Shown here in pieces: positions 17,232-25,321 of a stretch of 64,000 bases of DNA (position 1 is the stretch's first letter; each line of letters begins with the position of its first letter). The notes beneath the pieces are model-generated. The model had not been told where the DNA came from. It saw nothing but the letters and a program-made list of their open reading frames with translations, and made no database searches. A program made the translations under genes and the position numbers. The DNA is from Aggregatilineales bacterium. GTDB lineage: Bacteria; Chloroflexota; Anaerolineae; Aggregatilineales; Phototrophicaceae. Location of the stretch: contig JAUQWZ010000011.1 in assembly GCA_030834905.1 (NCBI GenBank), positions 248,001 through 312,000 on the forward strand, in the 5' to 3' direction.

Positions 17232-19196
17232 ATGGGACTTGAAACTCCACGCCTGGATGACCGCACGTTTCAGGACATTGTGACTGAAGCGCGGCGGAGA
17301 ATTGCGCTGTATACCCCTGAGTGGACCGATCATAACCTGAGCGATCCGGGAATTACGCTGCTTGAGCTGTTCGCCTGGATGACGGACATCATCCTTTATC
17401 GGCTCAACCGCGTGCCCGATAAGAATTACGTCAAGTTCATGGAACTGATCGGGATGCGCCTGCAAGAGGCGGAACCCGCCCGCGCGCCAATCACCTTCTG
17501 GCTGTCCGCGCCGCAGGAAACCAGCGTGACTATTCCTGGCGGCACCGAAGCGTCCACCATTCGCGTCGAGGACGAAACGGCGATTGTCTTCAGCACCGAC
17601 GCGCCGTTCGAGATCATGGTTCCGAAACTACAGCACACGCTGACCAGCTCGCAGCAAAGCGGCGGTCGCGCATTCCAGGTACACCCGATCAAGCGCGTGC
17701 TGGGCGGCTTTGAAGGCTTCGACGTGTTTGCGTCCAGACCGCCGCAGCCCGGCGACGCCATGTATCTCGGCTTTGAGGAAGACCTGAGCCATCACATTCT
17801 CGGCATTGAGCTTCAGGTGGATACGGCGGAAGGCGCGGGTATCGACCCGACCGACCCGCCTTACCTGTTTGAAGTCCTCAGCGTCGATCAGGAATGGCAG
17901 CGCGCCGAAGTGGACATCGACGGCACGCTCGGCTTGAACGTCAGCGGGCTGATCCGCATCTTCCTGCCCAAAATGGAACGCGGCAGCCGCAACAACCAGA
18001 CCGCCTACTGGGTGCGCCTGCGCCTTGACCCCGGCAGCCGCCGCAGCTATGGCGTCAGCCCCAACATTCGCCGGGTGACGACGACAAGCTGGGGCGGCAC
18101 CACCGACTCAACCAACGTCCAGCGCGTGCGCAACGAAATCCTGGGACGCTCTGACGGTACGCCGGGGCAGCGCTTTTATCTCACCCACACGCCCATTGTG
18201 CCGCGCGAAGGCGGCGAATATCTCTACGTCCGCATCGACAACGACCGCGAGGAACGCTGGACTGAAGTCAGCGATTTTTCGACCTCGCAGCCCGACGACC
18301 GCCACTATTCGCTCGACAGCGGCACCGGCGAAATTCGCATGGGTCCCGCGCTGCCGCAGCGCGATGGCAGCATCCACAGCTATGGCGCGGTTCCGCCGAA
18401 AGAATCGTTCATCGTCATGCGCAGCTACCGTTACGGTGGCGGACAGATCGGCAACGTGGCAACTGGCACGCTCAACCAGCTTCGCTCGTCCATTCCCTAC
18501 GTCGCGCGGGTGAGCAACCGCCAGCCCGCGACCGGCGGCAAGGACGCCGAGAGCCTGGAAAACAGCAAAACGCGGGTTCCCGGCTACCTGCGCTCTCTGA
18601 ACCGCGCCGTAACCGCCAGCGACTTCGAGTATCTGGCGAGGGAAGCCACGCCGGGAATGCTGGCGCGCGTCCACTGCCTGCAGCCGCCGCAAACCACCAA
18701 GGGCGAAATTCAGGTGCTGGTCATCCCACACATCCCAAATTTGATCGGCTTCATCGCCCCCGAAAGCCTGAACGTCTCAAGCGACCTGCGCAGCACCGTA
18801 TTCGCCTACCTTGACGAACGCCGCCTGCTGGCGACGAAGCTCGAGGTGCTGCCGCCCGCCTATCTGTGGGTGGATACGGAAGTTCGCTTCCGCGCCAGCC
18901 CATACTACTCGACCGAGGATGTCCGCAAATCCATCGAGGACAGGCTCTACGCCTTCCTGAACCCGATCACCGGCGGACAGGACGGGACAGGCTGGGCATT
19001 CGGGCGCGATTTGTTCGTGGCGGATGTGATGGCGATGCTGCTTGCCATCCCCGGCGTTGAGTTCATCCGCGTCGTGAAGATGTTCCCGGTTGGCTACGAC
19101 AAGGGGCAGTTCATTCGCGGCGACGAGATGCAGCACATTCAGGTGCCGCCCAACGGGATGATCGTGTCCTATCATCACGAGGTGCGCGCCGAATGA
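17232..19196 (+). CDS. Baseplate wedge protein, J/gp6-like (Afp11/Pvc11-like)
   Basis: The 654 residues open with the family signature: ARRRIALYTPEWTDHNLSDP followed by GITLLELFAWMTDIILYRLN. They continue with a beta-rich middle and the baseplate-J core (VTASDFEYLAREATPG, then IQVLVIPHI and a C-terminal DLFVADVMAMLLAIPGVEFI). Such proteins form the ring of wedges that triggers contraction. The stop overlaps the start of the FHA-tail gene by four bases (ATGA), indicating coupled translation. Confidence 0.92.
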   Translation: MGLETPRLDDRTFQDIVTEARRRIALYTPEWTDHNLSDPGITLLELFAWMTDIILYRLNRVPDKNYVKFMELIGMRLQEAEPARAPITFWLSAPQETSVTIPGGTEASTIRVEDETAIVFSTDAPFEIMVPKLQHTLTSSQQSGGRAFQVHPIKRVLGGFEGFDVFASRPPQPGDAMYLGFEEDLSHHILGIELQVDTAEGAGIDPTDPPYLFEVLSVDQEWQRAEVDIDGTLGLNVSGLIRIFLPKMERGSRNNQTAYWVRLRLDPGSRRSYGVSPNIRRVTTTSWGGTTDSTNVQRVRNEILGRSDGTPGQRFYLTHTPIVPREGGEYLYVRIDNDREERWTEVSDFSTSQPDDRHYSLDSGTGEIRMGPALPQRDGSIHSYGAVPPKESFIVMRSYRYGGGQIGNVATGTLNQLRSSIPYVARVSNRQPATGGKDAESLENSKTRVPGYLRSLNRAVTASDFEYLAREATPGMLARVHCLQPPQTTKGEIQVLVIPHIPNLIGFIAPESLNVSSDLRSTVFAYLDERRLLATKLEVLPPAYLWVDTEVRFRASPYYSTEDVRKSIEDRLYAFLNPITGGQDGTGWAFGRDLFVADVMAMLLAIPGVEFIRVVKMFPVGYDKGQFIRGDEMQHIQVPPNGMIVSYHHEVRAE

Positions 19197-20395
19197 CCGA
19201 GTTCAACGCCCTCTTTCGAGTCAGCGGACCGAATCTAGACCGCGACGAAATCACCGTCACGTCGAAAGGCTTGCAGGTCGGGCGTTCGGGCGATAACGAT
19301 CTCACGCTTCAGCACAGCGAGATCAGCCGCCAGCACCTGCGGATTTACCCGCATGAAAACACCTATGCGGTCGAGGACCTCAAGAGCAGCAACGGCGTCT
19401 GGGTCAACGACGTGCGCATCCGCACGCAGACACCTCACCCGCTGAAGCCCGGCGATGTCGTGCGGGCGGGTCCGTACCTGTTCACGCTCGATCAGCTTAT
19501 CGAGGTTGGCGAGGCTGCCGCAGCGCCCGCTGTCGCTGAGCCAGAAGCACCGCCGCCCGCCGCCGAGCCGCCTGTCAAACCGCCCGCGCCCGTTGAACAC
19601 GTGACCGCGCCGCCGCCAGAGGCGAAGCCGCCGGAAAAGCCCGCCAAACGCGAGCCTGCTCCTAAAGAGGACACCACCGGCGAAGTGGAATCGGCAGCGC
19701 CTGCCAAGCCAGCCAAAAAGCCGCCGGAAAAGCCCGCCAAACGCGAGCCAGCGGCTAAAGAGCCAGCCCGCCCGGTTGATCCCATTGAACAGGTCGAGCG
19801 TATTGATGTCGGGGCATTTATTCCGCGCGGCGCTGGCGATGCACTGGCGCGGCTGGATACGGCTCCGCCCGACGGCACGCTGCCGCCGCTGGAAACGAAC
19901 GGACACGTCACCTACCCAATCGGCGTGCCGACGGACGCCAGCAACTGGCTGAAGTATCTGCCAGCGATTTACTCGGACGACGATTTTATGGGGCGCTACC
20001 TGCTCATTTTCGAGTCGATCCTGAGTCCGATCACCTGGATGGTGGATAACTTCGACATGTATCTGTCACCTGAAGTCGCGCCAACCGAATGGCTGCGCTG
20101 GATGGCAAGCTGGTTTGACGTGCTGATCGTGCCGGAACTGCCAATTGACCGGCAGCGGGCGCTGGTCGAGCAGCTTGGCTGGCTGTTTTTCCGGCGGGGA
20201 ACGCGCGCCGGGCTGGAACGACTGCTGACGCTGTATTACGGTGTCAAGCCGGAGATCATCGAAGATGAGGATATGCACTTCACCGTCAGGCTGGCGCTGA
20301 GTGACAGCAGCGTCGATCTGGAGCGTGACATCGTGGATCGGCTGATCATGGCGCACAAGCCCGCCCATGCGTCCTACACGCTCGAACTGACATAA
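19193..20395 (+). CDS. FHA domain fused to P2 gpI-like tail/baseplate protein (Afp12-like slot)
   Basis: The 400 residues show three parts. Residues 1-100 are a clear FHA domain (VGRSGDNDLTLQHSEISRQH ... LKSSNGVWVNDVRI, all core residues present). Residues about 105-235 are a Pro/Ala/Lys/Glu-rich linker with two copies of PPEKPAKREP. Residues about 240-400 are a tail-protein-I-type domain (LKYLPAIYSDDDFMGRYLLI and the following FESILSPITWMVDNF, with EWLRWMASWFD and RRGTRAGLERLLTLYYGV). The gpI family joins baseplate to receptor parts. An FHA domain on this structural protein gives the particle a phospho-Thr reader, and the kinase at 21429 carries its own FHA domain. Confidence 0.9.
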   Translation: MTEFNALFRVSGPNLDRDEITVTSKGLQVGRSGDNDLTLQHSEISRQHLRIYPHENTYAVEDLKSSNGVWVNDVRIRTQTPHPLKPGDVVRAGPYLFTLDQLIEVGEAAAAPAVAEPEAPPPAAEPPVKPPAPVEHVTAPPPEAKPPEKPAKREPAPKEDTTGEVESAAPAKPAKKPPEKPAKREPAAKEPARPVDPIEQVERIDVGAFIPRGAGDALARLDTAPPDGTLPPLETNGHVTYPIGVPTDASNWLKYLPAIYSDDDFMGRYLLIFESILSPITWMVDNFDMYLSPEVAPTEWLRWMASWFDVLIVPELPIDRQRALVEQLGWLFFRRGTRAGLERLLTLYYGVKPEIIEDEDMHFTVRLALSDSSVDLERDIVDRLIMAHKPAHASYTLELT

Positions 20396-20430
20396 CAGGG
20401 GGACGGAAACGACCCTTTTTCGGCTGTACT

Positions 20431-20459
20431 TTCGACAATGACCGTAACCATGCTATGAT
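20431..20459 (+). promoter_or_regulatory. Candidate promoter for the eCIS-core gene
   Basis: TTCGAC and TATGAT are separated by 17 bases, 30 bases before the GGAGGG ribosome site and ATG 20489. The extended -10 TATGATCGAC also occurs 50 bases upstream of the first WXG100 gene. Confidence 0.45.
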
Positions 20460-20488
20460 CGACGTAAGCAACTGATTGGAGGGAATCA

Positions 20489-21265
20489 ATGGCTGAGCAC
20501 GTATTCGCAGACCCAAAACGTACCACTCCCGTGAACCAAACGGTGGAAACCTCCGAAAAAGAGGCTGCCATTCACCCTACGCCCGCGTCTGAAATAGCCG
20601 GTCTACAGCGCCTGCTCGGCAACCAGGGCTTGCAGCGCCTGCTGGCGCAGCGCAAGATTCAGGCGAAGCTGACGGTTGGCGCGGCGGATGACCAGTATGA
20701 ACAGGAAGCTGACCGCGTCGCCCATGATGTCATGAGCGCAGCGCCCACCACCGAAAGTGTCCAGCGCGAAGGCTTGGAAGAAGAAGAACTTCAGATGAAG
20801 CGCGCCGACATTCAGCGCGAAGATATTGAAGAAGAAGAACTCCAGATGAAGCGCGCCGACATTCAGCGCGAGGATGTCGAAGAAGAAGAGATCATGATGA
20901 AACGCGCCGACATTCAGCGCAGCGGCGATCTCAGCGGCTCGTTTGACGTGGATGGCGACGTGGAAAACCAGATCAATTCGAGCAAGGGCGGCGGTCAGGC
21001 GCTGCCGAGCCAGGCACAGGGGTTCTTTGAGTCAAGCTTCGGTCAGGATTTTGGCGATGTGCGCGTCCACGCGAATAGTAACGCCGATGCGCTCAACCGG
21101 TCAATTGGCGCGCGCGCCTTTACCAACGGCTCCGATATCTTCATGCGCTCCAACGAATACAGCCCGGACTCGTCTCAGGGGCGCGAACTGCTGGCGCACG
21201 AACTGACGCACGTTGTCCAGCAGACGGGCGGCAAGCCGGTGCAGACGAAGCGTGAAGACCAATAA
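20489..21265 (+). CDS. eCIS-core (DUF4157) protein with HExxH motif
   Basis: GGAGGG precedes ATG 20489. The 258 residues hold a QR-rich N-terminus (LQRLLGNQGLQRLLAQRK), the conserved DQYEQEADRVAHDVM helix, three tandem 17-residue acidic repeats ending in MKRADIQR, and the DUF4157 core (FESSFGQDFGDVRVHANSNA ... GRELLAHELTHVVQQTGG). The HELTH zinc-binding motif is at about residue 240. Such domains mark proteins associated with extracellular CIS loci. Some members carry C-terminal toxins, but this one stops 14 residues after the motif, so it is either a stand-alone protease-like factor or an adaptor. It has its own candidate promoter and follows the tail gene. Confidence 0.9.
   Translation: MAEHVFADPKRTTPVNQTVETSEKEAAIHPTPASEIAGLQRLLGNQGLQRLLAQRKIQAKLTVGAADDQYEQEADRVAHDVMSAAPTTESVQREGLEEEELQMKRADIQREDIEEEELQMKRADIQREDVEEEEIMMKRADIQRSGDLSGSFDVDGDVENQINSSKGGGQALPSQAQGFFESSFGQDFGDVRVHANSNADALNRSIGARAFTNGSDIFMRSNEYSPDSSQGRELLAHELTHVVQQTGGKPVQTKREDQ
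20771..20923 (+). repeat. Three tandem 51-bp coding repeats in the eCIS-core gene
   Basis: Units 20771-20821, 20822-20872 and 20873-20923 encode [GD][LIV]EEEE[LI][QM]MKRADIQR[ES]. The first two are nearly identical at DNA level and the third is diverged. Confidence 0.92.
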
Positions 21266-21313
21266 ACGACAGCCAATGTGGTACCACAGCCAATGTAGTA
21301 GATTAACACGGCG

Positions 21314-21332
21314 GGGCGCACTGTGTGCGCCC
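21314..21332 (+). terminator. Perfect hairpin downstream of the eCIS-core gene
   Basis: GGGCGCAC-tgt-GTGCGCCC is an 8-bp stem with a 3-base loop, 49 bases after the stop. No T tract follows. It probably marks the 3' end of the CIS operon, or is one of the GC hairpin repeats seen elsewhere in the window. Confidence 0.45.
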
Positions 21333-21353
21333 TTAACAGCCGGACGATCTTTA

Positions 21354-21383
21354 TTACCCGTATTACAGGTATTCACCTATAAT
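21354..21383 (+). promoter_or_regulatory. Candidate promoter for the kinase gene
   Basis: A perfect TATAAT (21378-21383) lies 45 bases before the kinase ATG. The -35 match (TTACCC) is weak. AGGTATTCACCT forms a small inverted repeat just upstream of the -10. Confidence 0.4.
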
Positions 21384-21428
21384 CGTTATCATCGTATCTA
21401 ATCCTCGTACACTTCTCCAGGAGTTGTC

Positions 21429-24400
21429 ATGGCGGAAAGTGGGCTGGTAGGCAAGACAATCGCGCAGTTTCGCATTGATCGGGTGCTCGGTCAGGGCGGA
21501 ATGGGTGCTGTCTACCAGGCGACCGATATCAATCTTGAACGTCCGGTGGCATTGAAAGTCATGCACCCCCATCTGTCCGTTCAGGAACCGTTCCAGAAGC
21601 GCTTTTTGCAGGAGGCGCGCGCGGCTGCCAGCCTCGATCATTCCGGTATTGTCCGCGTGCTGTCGTTTGATCTGGTTGACGGACAGTTGATTCTGGTGAT
21701 GGAATTTGTCACCGGCGGCAGCCTGCGCGACCATCTGAATAAGCTGGCTGAAGAAGCCGGCACGATGGAACTGGCAGATGCCATCAGCTATATCCGCCAG
21801 ATAGCGGACGCGCTGCACTATGCCCACCAGCAGGGCATGACGCACCGCGATATCAAGCCCGACAACATCCTCATGAAACCCGATCTTGAAGGCGACGGCT
21901 TCCGCCCGCTGATTACCGACTTCGGTCTGGCGAAGCTGGCGGAAAGCAACCTCCATTCCATGTCCGGGCAGCCGGTCGGCACCTATGCCTATATGTCGCC
22001 TGAACAGGCGGCGGCAGAGCGCGTTGACGCCCGCGCCGATATCTACTCACTCGGCATCATGCTGTTTGAAATGGTAGTGGGACGCCTGCCCTACCAGCCG
22101 CGCTCGATCACCGAAGCGATTCGGATGCACACCCGCGAGGCGCTGCCCAAACCATCGGAGATGCGTCCCGGAATCTCGACAGAATTGGAACGCGCCATCG
22201 TCAAATCGCTGGCGAAGAACCCCAATGACCGCTACCAGACGGCGGGTGAAATGTCGCGCGATCTGATGCGGCTTTCTGGCGGTTCCCCGGCGAGCAAACC
22301 GGTCGAAGCGCCGGTTTCGGAGCGCGCCCCTACGGCTGCCATGCCGGAAGCGCCCGCGCCCGCCCCTGCTTACAAGCCCGAACCGGCGAAGCCCGGTCAG
22401 GGGGGCGTTGATCGGCTGGTCATCTACAGCAACAGCCAGCCCACCCGCACCATCCTGCTCGATAAGCCTGTCCTGATCATCGGGCGTGATGCCGAACGCG
22501 ATGTTCAGTTGACCGGCGGCAAGGTTTCACGCTCGCACGCGCGTCTTGAGCGCGGCGCTGACGGCAAACTGCGCATCACCGATCTCGGTTCGACCAACGG
22601 CTCGTGGCTGAATGACGTGCCGCTGGTCGCCAATACGCCTCAGGTGTTCGATCCGGGGCATACCGTCCGCATCGGCGAACACTATCTGCGCGTCGAGCCT
22701 GCCGGTTCAGCTTCGGTGGGCGCCGATCCTAACCTGACCGGATTGCAGGGCGTGCCGCCGCAGTACCCGCCATCACAGCCTGCCTACCCGCCAGCGCCTG
22801 CCGCGCCGGTGTATTCACCACCACCGCCGCAGCCACAGCAGCCGCAGCCCTATTCACCACAGCCGTACTCGCCGCCGTCACAGCCGCCCGCCTACCAGCC
22901 GCAGCCATCGTCGCCCTATCCGAGCGCCGCGCCGCAGTATTCCAGCGTGCCGCCCGCTTACGGCAGCACGCCGCCGCAGTACTCCAGCACGCCGCCAGCC
23001 TATGCCAGCACACCCGGCGGCAGTATGCCGCCCGGCTCGCCGATGCTGGATAATCCCGATACGCAGCAGATCGGGCTGACGCTGATGGCGACCATGGTGC
23101 GCGTCGAGGCTGGCTCGATGGCGACGCTCGCCTTTGAGGTGAAGAACGACAGCCGTCTGGTCGATCACTTCGTGGTGCAGGTCAACGGCTTGCCCGAAGA
23201 ATGGGTCGTGCCGCCCAGCCAACCACTGTATCTGATGCCCGGCAGCCGCGACACCGCCCAGATCACCTTCCGCCCGCCGCGCAACAGCAAGAGCAAAGCG
23301 GGCGCGCACCCATTTGAAGTGCGCGTGGTGGCGCGGGCGCAGAACTTATACTCACCTGCCGAACAGGCGACGCTGGTCATCGCGCCGTTCCAGCTTTATA
23401 CCACCGAACTCGCCCCGATCCGCGTCAAGCGGCGCGGCAAGGTCGAAGTCACGCTGACCAATCGCGGCAACGCGCCCGAATCCTACACGCTGTATGCCCG
23501 TGACCGCGAGCAGAACATCAACTACGAGCTGGCGGCGACCGCCATCACGCTTGAACCTGGACAGACCGAGTATGTCGGCATCCGCATCGCGCCCAAGAAG
23601 CCGATCTATTTCGGCGCGACCGAGAGCTACATGTATGAGGTTGGCGTTTCGCCCGCCGAGGACAGCGAAACCGTTCAGAGATTGTCGGGCGAGCTGGTCA
23701 ACCAGCCGTATATCACCAAAGCGATGATCTTCGGGCTGCTTGCCACCATCGGTCTGATCAGCGGTTTGGTCGCCTACCTGATGGGGCTGGCGCAGCAGGC
23801 GCAGGTGGTCAACGCCACCGCCACGCTGGAGATTCAGGCGACGGTGAACGCCGACGCGACCGCAGCCTGGCTTGCCGCCGACGACGACGGCGACGGGCTG
23901 ACCAATGCCAGAGAACTCGAACTTGGCACCGATCTCAACAATCCCGATACCGACGGCGATGGACTTTCCGACGGCGAAGAAGTGATGGTGTGGGGAACCA
24001 ACCCGACGCTGCGCGATACTGACGGCGACACGCTCTCCGACGGGCAGGAGGCGAACGATCTCGGAACCAGCCCGACCAACGTCGATACCGACGGCGACGG
24101 CATGAATGACAACGTCGATCCCGACCCACTGCGACCGCCGGGAACGGAAGTCCCCACCGAGACACCCATCCCAACGGCAGGACCCAATGACTGCGCCGGT
24201 TCGCCCTCGCCCACCCGCCTGAGCATCGAGATGACGGCGCGTGTCGGCATCGGCGGCGTGCCTAATCGTATGCGCGCCGAGCCTGATCCGGGCGCGACCA
24301 TGCTCACCCAGGTGCCGCCGGGCGATCTGTTCCGGGTGGTTGGCGGTCCCGTGTGCGATACCACCCAGTTCCTGCGCTGGTGGGAAGTCACCTATCAGGG

Positions 24401-24479
24401 AATCACCGGCTGGATGGCGGAAGGCGTGGGGGATCGCTACTTCGTCGAAGACCCGAACGCGCCGCCGGAATCTGAATAG
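21429..24479 (+). CDS. Transmembrane Ser/Thr protein kinase with FHA, adhesion-like, calcium-repeat and SH3-like domains
   Basis: CCAGGAG precedes ATG 21429. The 1016 residues contain a PknB-type kinase: [10 protein letters not shown] (21-30), catalytic Lys43, HRDIKPDN from 139, DFG at 164-166 and a YMSPEQ segment. An FHA domain follows (about 340-415, GRDAERDV and [18 protein letters not shown]), then a Pro/Tyr/Ser-rich linker and two Ig-like domains (about 550-750). A membrane helix spans about 765-788. Next come DxDGDGLxD calcium-type repeats (about 817-895) and an SH3-like tail (about 930-1005). The FHA domain is probably bound by autophosphorylated Thr. Its likely clients are the other FHA proteins and the Thr-rich CIS proteins of this locus. 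All catalytic residues look intact. Confidence 0.93.
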   Translation: MAESGLVGKTIAQFRIDRVLGQGGMGAVYQATDINLERPVALKVMHPHLSVQEPFQKRFLQEARAAASLDHSGIVRVLSFDLVDGQLILVMEFVTGGSLRDHLNKLAEEAGTMELADAISYIRQIADALHYAHQQGMTHRDIKPDNILMKPDLEGDGFRPLITDFGLAKLAESNLHSMSGQPVGTYAYMSPEQAAAERVDARADIYSLGIMLFEMVVGRLPYQPRSITEAIRMHTREALPKPSEMRPGISTELERAIVKSLAKNPNDRYQTAGEMSRDLMRLSGGSPASKPVEAPVSERAPTAAMPEAPAPAPAYKPEPAKPGQGGVDRLVIYSNSQPTRTILLDKPVLIIGRDAERDVQLTGGKVSRSHARLERGADGKLRITDLGSTNGSWLNDVPLVANTPQVFDPGHTVRIGEHYLRVEPAGSASVGADPNLTGLQGVPPQYPPSQPAYPPAPAAPVYSPPPPQPQQPQPYSPQPYSPPSQPPAYQPQPSSPYPSAAPQYSSVPPAYGSTPPQYSSTPPAYASTPGGSMPPGSPMLDNPDTQQIGLTLMATMVRVEAGSMATLAFEVKNDSRLVDHFVVQVNGLPEEWVVPPSQPLYLMPGSRDTAQITFRPPRNSKSKAGAHPFEVRVVARAQNLYSPAEQATLVIAPFQLYTTELAPIRVKRRGKVEVTLTNRGNAPESYTLYARDREQNINYELAATAITLEPGQTEYVGIRIAPKKPIYFGATESYMYEVGVSPAEDSETVQRLSGELVNQPYITKAMIFGLLATIGLISGLVAYLMGLAQQAQVVNATATLEIQATVNADATAAWLAADDDGDGLTNARELELGTDLNNPDTDGDGLSDGEEVMVWGTNPTLRDTDGDTLSDGQEANDLGTSPTNVDTDGDGMNDNVDPDPLRPPGTEVPTETPIPTAGPNDCAGSPSPTRLSIEMTARVGIGGVPNRMRAEPDPGATMLTQVPPGDLFRVVGGPVCDTTQFLRWWEVTYQGITGWMAEGVGDRYFVEDPNAPPESE

Positions 24480-24502
24480 CGAACCTTTTCCGGTGGTATG
24501 AT
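24474..24502 (+). promoter_or_regulatory. Candidate promoter for the WXG100-EccC unit
   Basis: TATGAT (24497-24502) is followed by CGAC, identical over 10 bases to the -10 region before the eCIS-core gene. The -35 box is poor. It lies 50 bases before the first WXG100 gene. Confidence 0.3.
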
Positions 24503-24551
24503 CGACAAACAATGTGCCCAGACCTTAAGTGATGAGTGAAAGGAACAATCC

Positions 24552-24833
24552 ATGCAAGGCGGCGAACTCGTAGCACGAATAGGGCAAATGCGTGATGCAG
24601 CCGGGACGATTGGCACCAGCGCCGAACGCATCAACGAAGCGGTAGACGCGGTGGACGCCGAAGTGCGCGCCCTCGGACCGGATCGATTTGCCAGCACCGC
24701 GGCAGACGCTTTCCGCGCCGAATACAACCGCATTACACCGGCGCTGCGTGAAGCGCACGAAAACCTGGTGCAGTTCAAAGACAAGCTGCTCCAATCTGCC
24801 GACGAAATCGAAGCAGCGGCACGCCCAAGCTAA
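24552..24833 (+). CDS. WXG100-like small helical protein (Trp replaced by Phe)
   Basis: AAAGGAAC precedes ATG 24552. The 93 residues form the helix-turn-helix pattern of WXG100 proteins. The turn reads LGPDRFASTAADAFRAEYN, so the W-x-G signature is missing and an Arg-Phe sits where Trp would be. The C-terminus LLQSADEIEAAARPS closely matches the end of the WXG-like domain in the CHAP protein at 30895-32184. WXG100 proteins are small secreted or chaperone partners of EccC/EssC. It is paired with the canonical member 30 bases downstream, probably as a heterodimer. Confidence 0.75.
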   Translation: MQGGELVARIGQMRDAAGTIGTSAERINEAVDAVDAEVRALGPDRFASTAADAFRAEYNRITPALREAHENLVQFKDKLLQSADEIEAAARPS

Positions 24834-24863
24834 CCGCCCGACCCTAGACGAAAGAGCGTAACA

Positions 24864-25133
24864 ATGGCTGACCTGATTCAAGTACCCTATACAGAATTAT
24901 TCCAGCGCGCGACCCGTATTCGCCAGCAGGCGGAAATCGTCCGCGGCGAGATTCGCACCCTGCAGGAGACGGTGGACAGTATTCAGTGGATCGGCACGCG
25001 GGCAGAACGCTTCTTTGGCATGTGGGACGAAGCCCGCCCCGAAATGGAAAGCTGGGTGACCATTCTCGAAAGCTTCGCCTCTGATCTCGAAAATCAGGCG
25101 CGGCGTATGCAGCAGGCAGACGAGGCGTTCTGA
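24864..25133 (+). CDS. WXG100-family protein (EsxA/EsxB-like)
   Basis: The 89 residues form two predicted helices around a W-x-G turn (SIQWIGTRAERFFGMWDEAR, Trp at about residue 41). The N-terminal helix is VPYTELFQRATRIRQQAEIVR and the C-terminal helix is FASDLENQARRMQQADEAF. The length and motif are typical of ESX substrates. It lies between another WXG100-like gene and the EccC-type ATPase that should recognise it, so a secreted heterodimer is the simplest reading. Confidence 0.88.
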   Translation: MADLIQVPYTELFQRATRIRQQAEIVRGEIRTLQETVDSIQWIGTRAERFFGMWDEARPEMESWVTILESFASDLENQARRMQQADEAF

Positions 25134-25164
25134 TCGGCGCTGTCGAAGATGAACCAGAAGATCG

Positions 25165-25198
25165 AGGCAGGGGCGTAGATGTGTCTGCGCCCCTGCCT
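25165..25198. repeat. GC-rich inverted repeat upstream of the EccC gene
   Basis: AGGCAGGGGCG and CGCCCCTGCCT form a perfect 11-bp stem around a 12-base loop, in the 188-base gap before the EccC-type gene. No T tract follows. It resembles the GGGGCG hairpins at 32251 and 38148. Confidence 0.6.
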
Positions 25199-25321
25199 GT
25201 ATCACAACGCCGCGATCCGATTTGATGACGATGTTTGCCAGGGCGGCAGCCCCGGAGCGCCACCCGTAAAAATGTGCTACCATCAATTAATCACTCAACT
25301 GTTAGCTGGGAAAGTTAAGTA

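Noticed and set aside
20771..20923. CRISPR-like array
   Set aside because: The 51-bp units are contiguous, in frame and without spacers. They are coding repeats.
23352..24512. 386-codon minus-strand frame opposite the kinase C-terminus
   Set aside because: Antisense to the calcium-repeat region. The repeated GDG codons explain the open frame.
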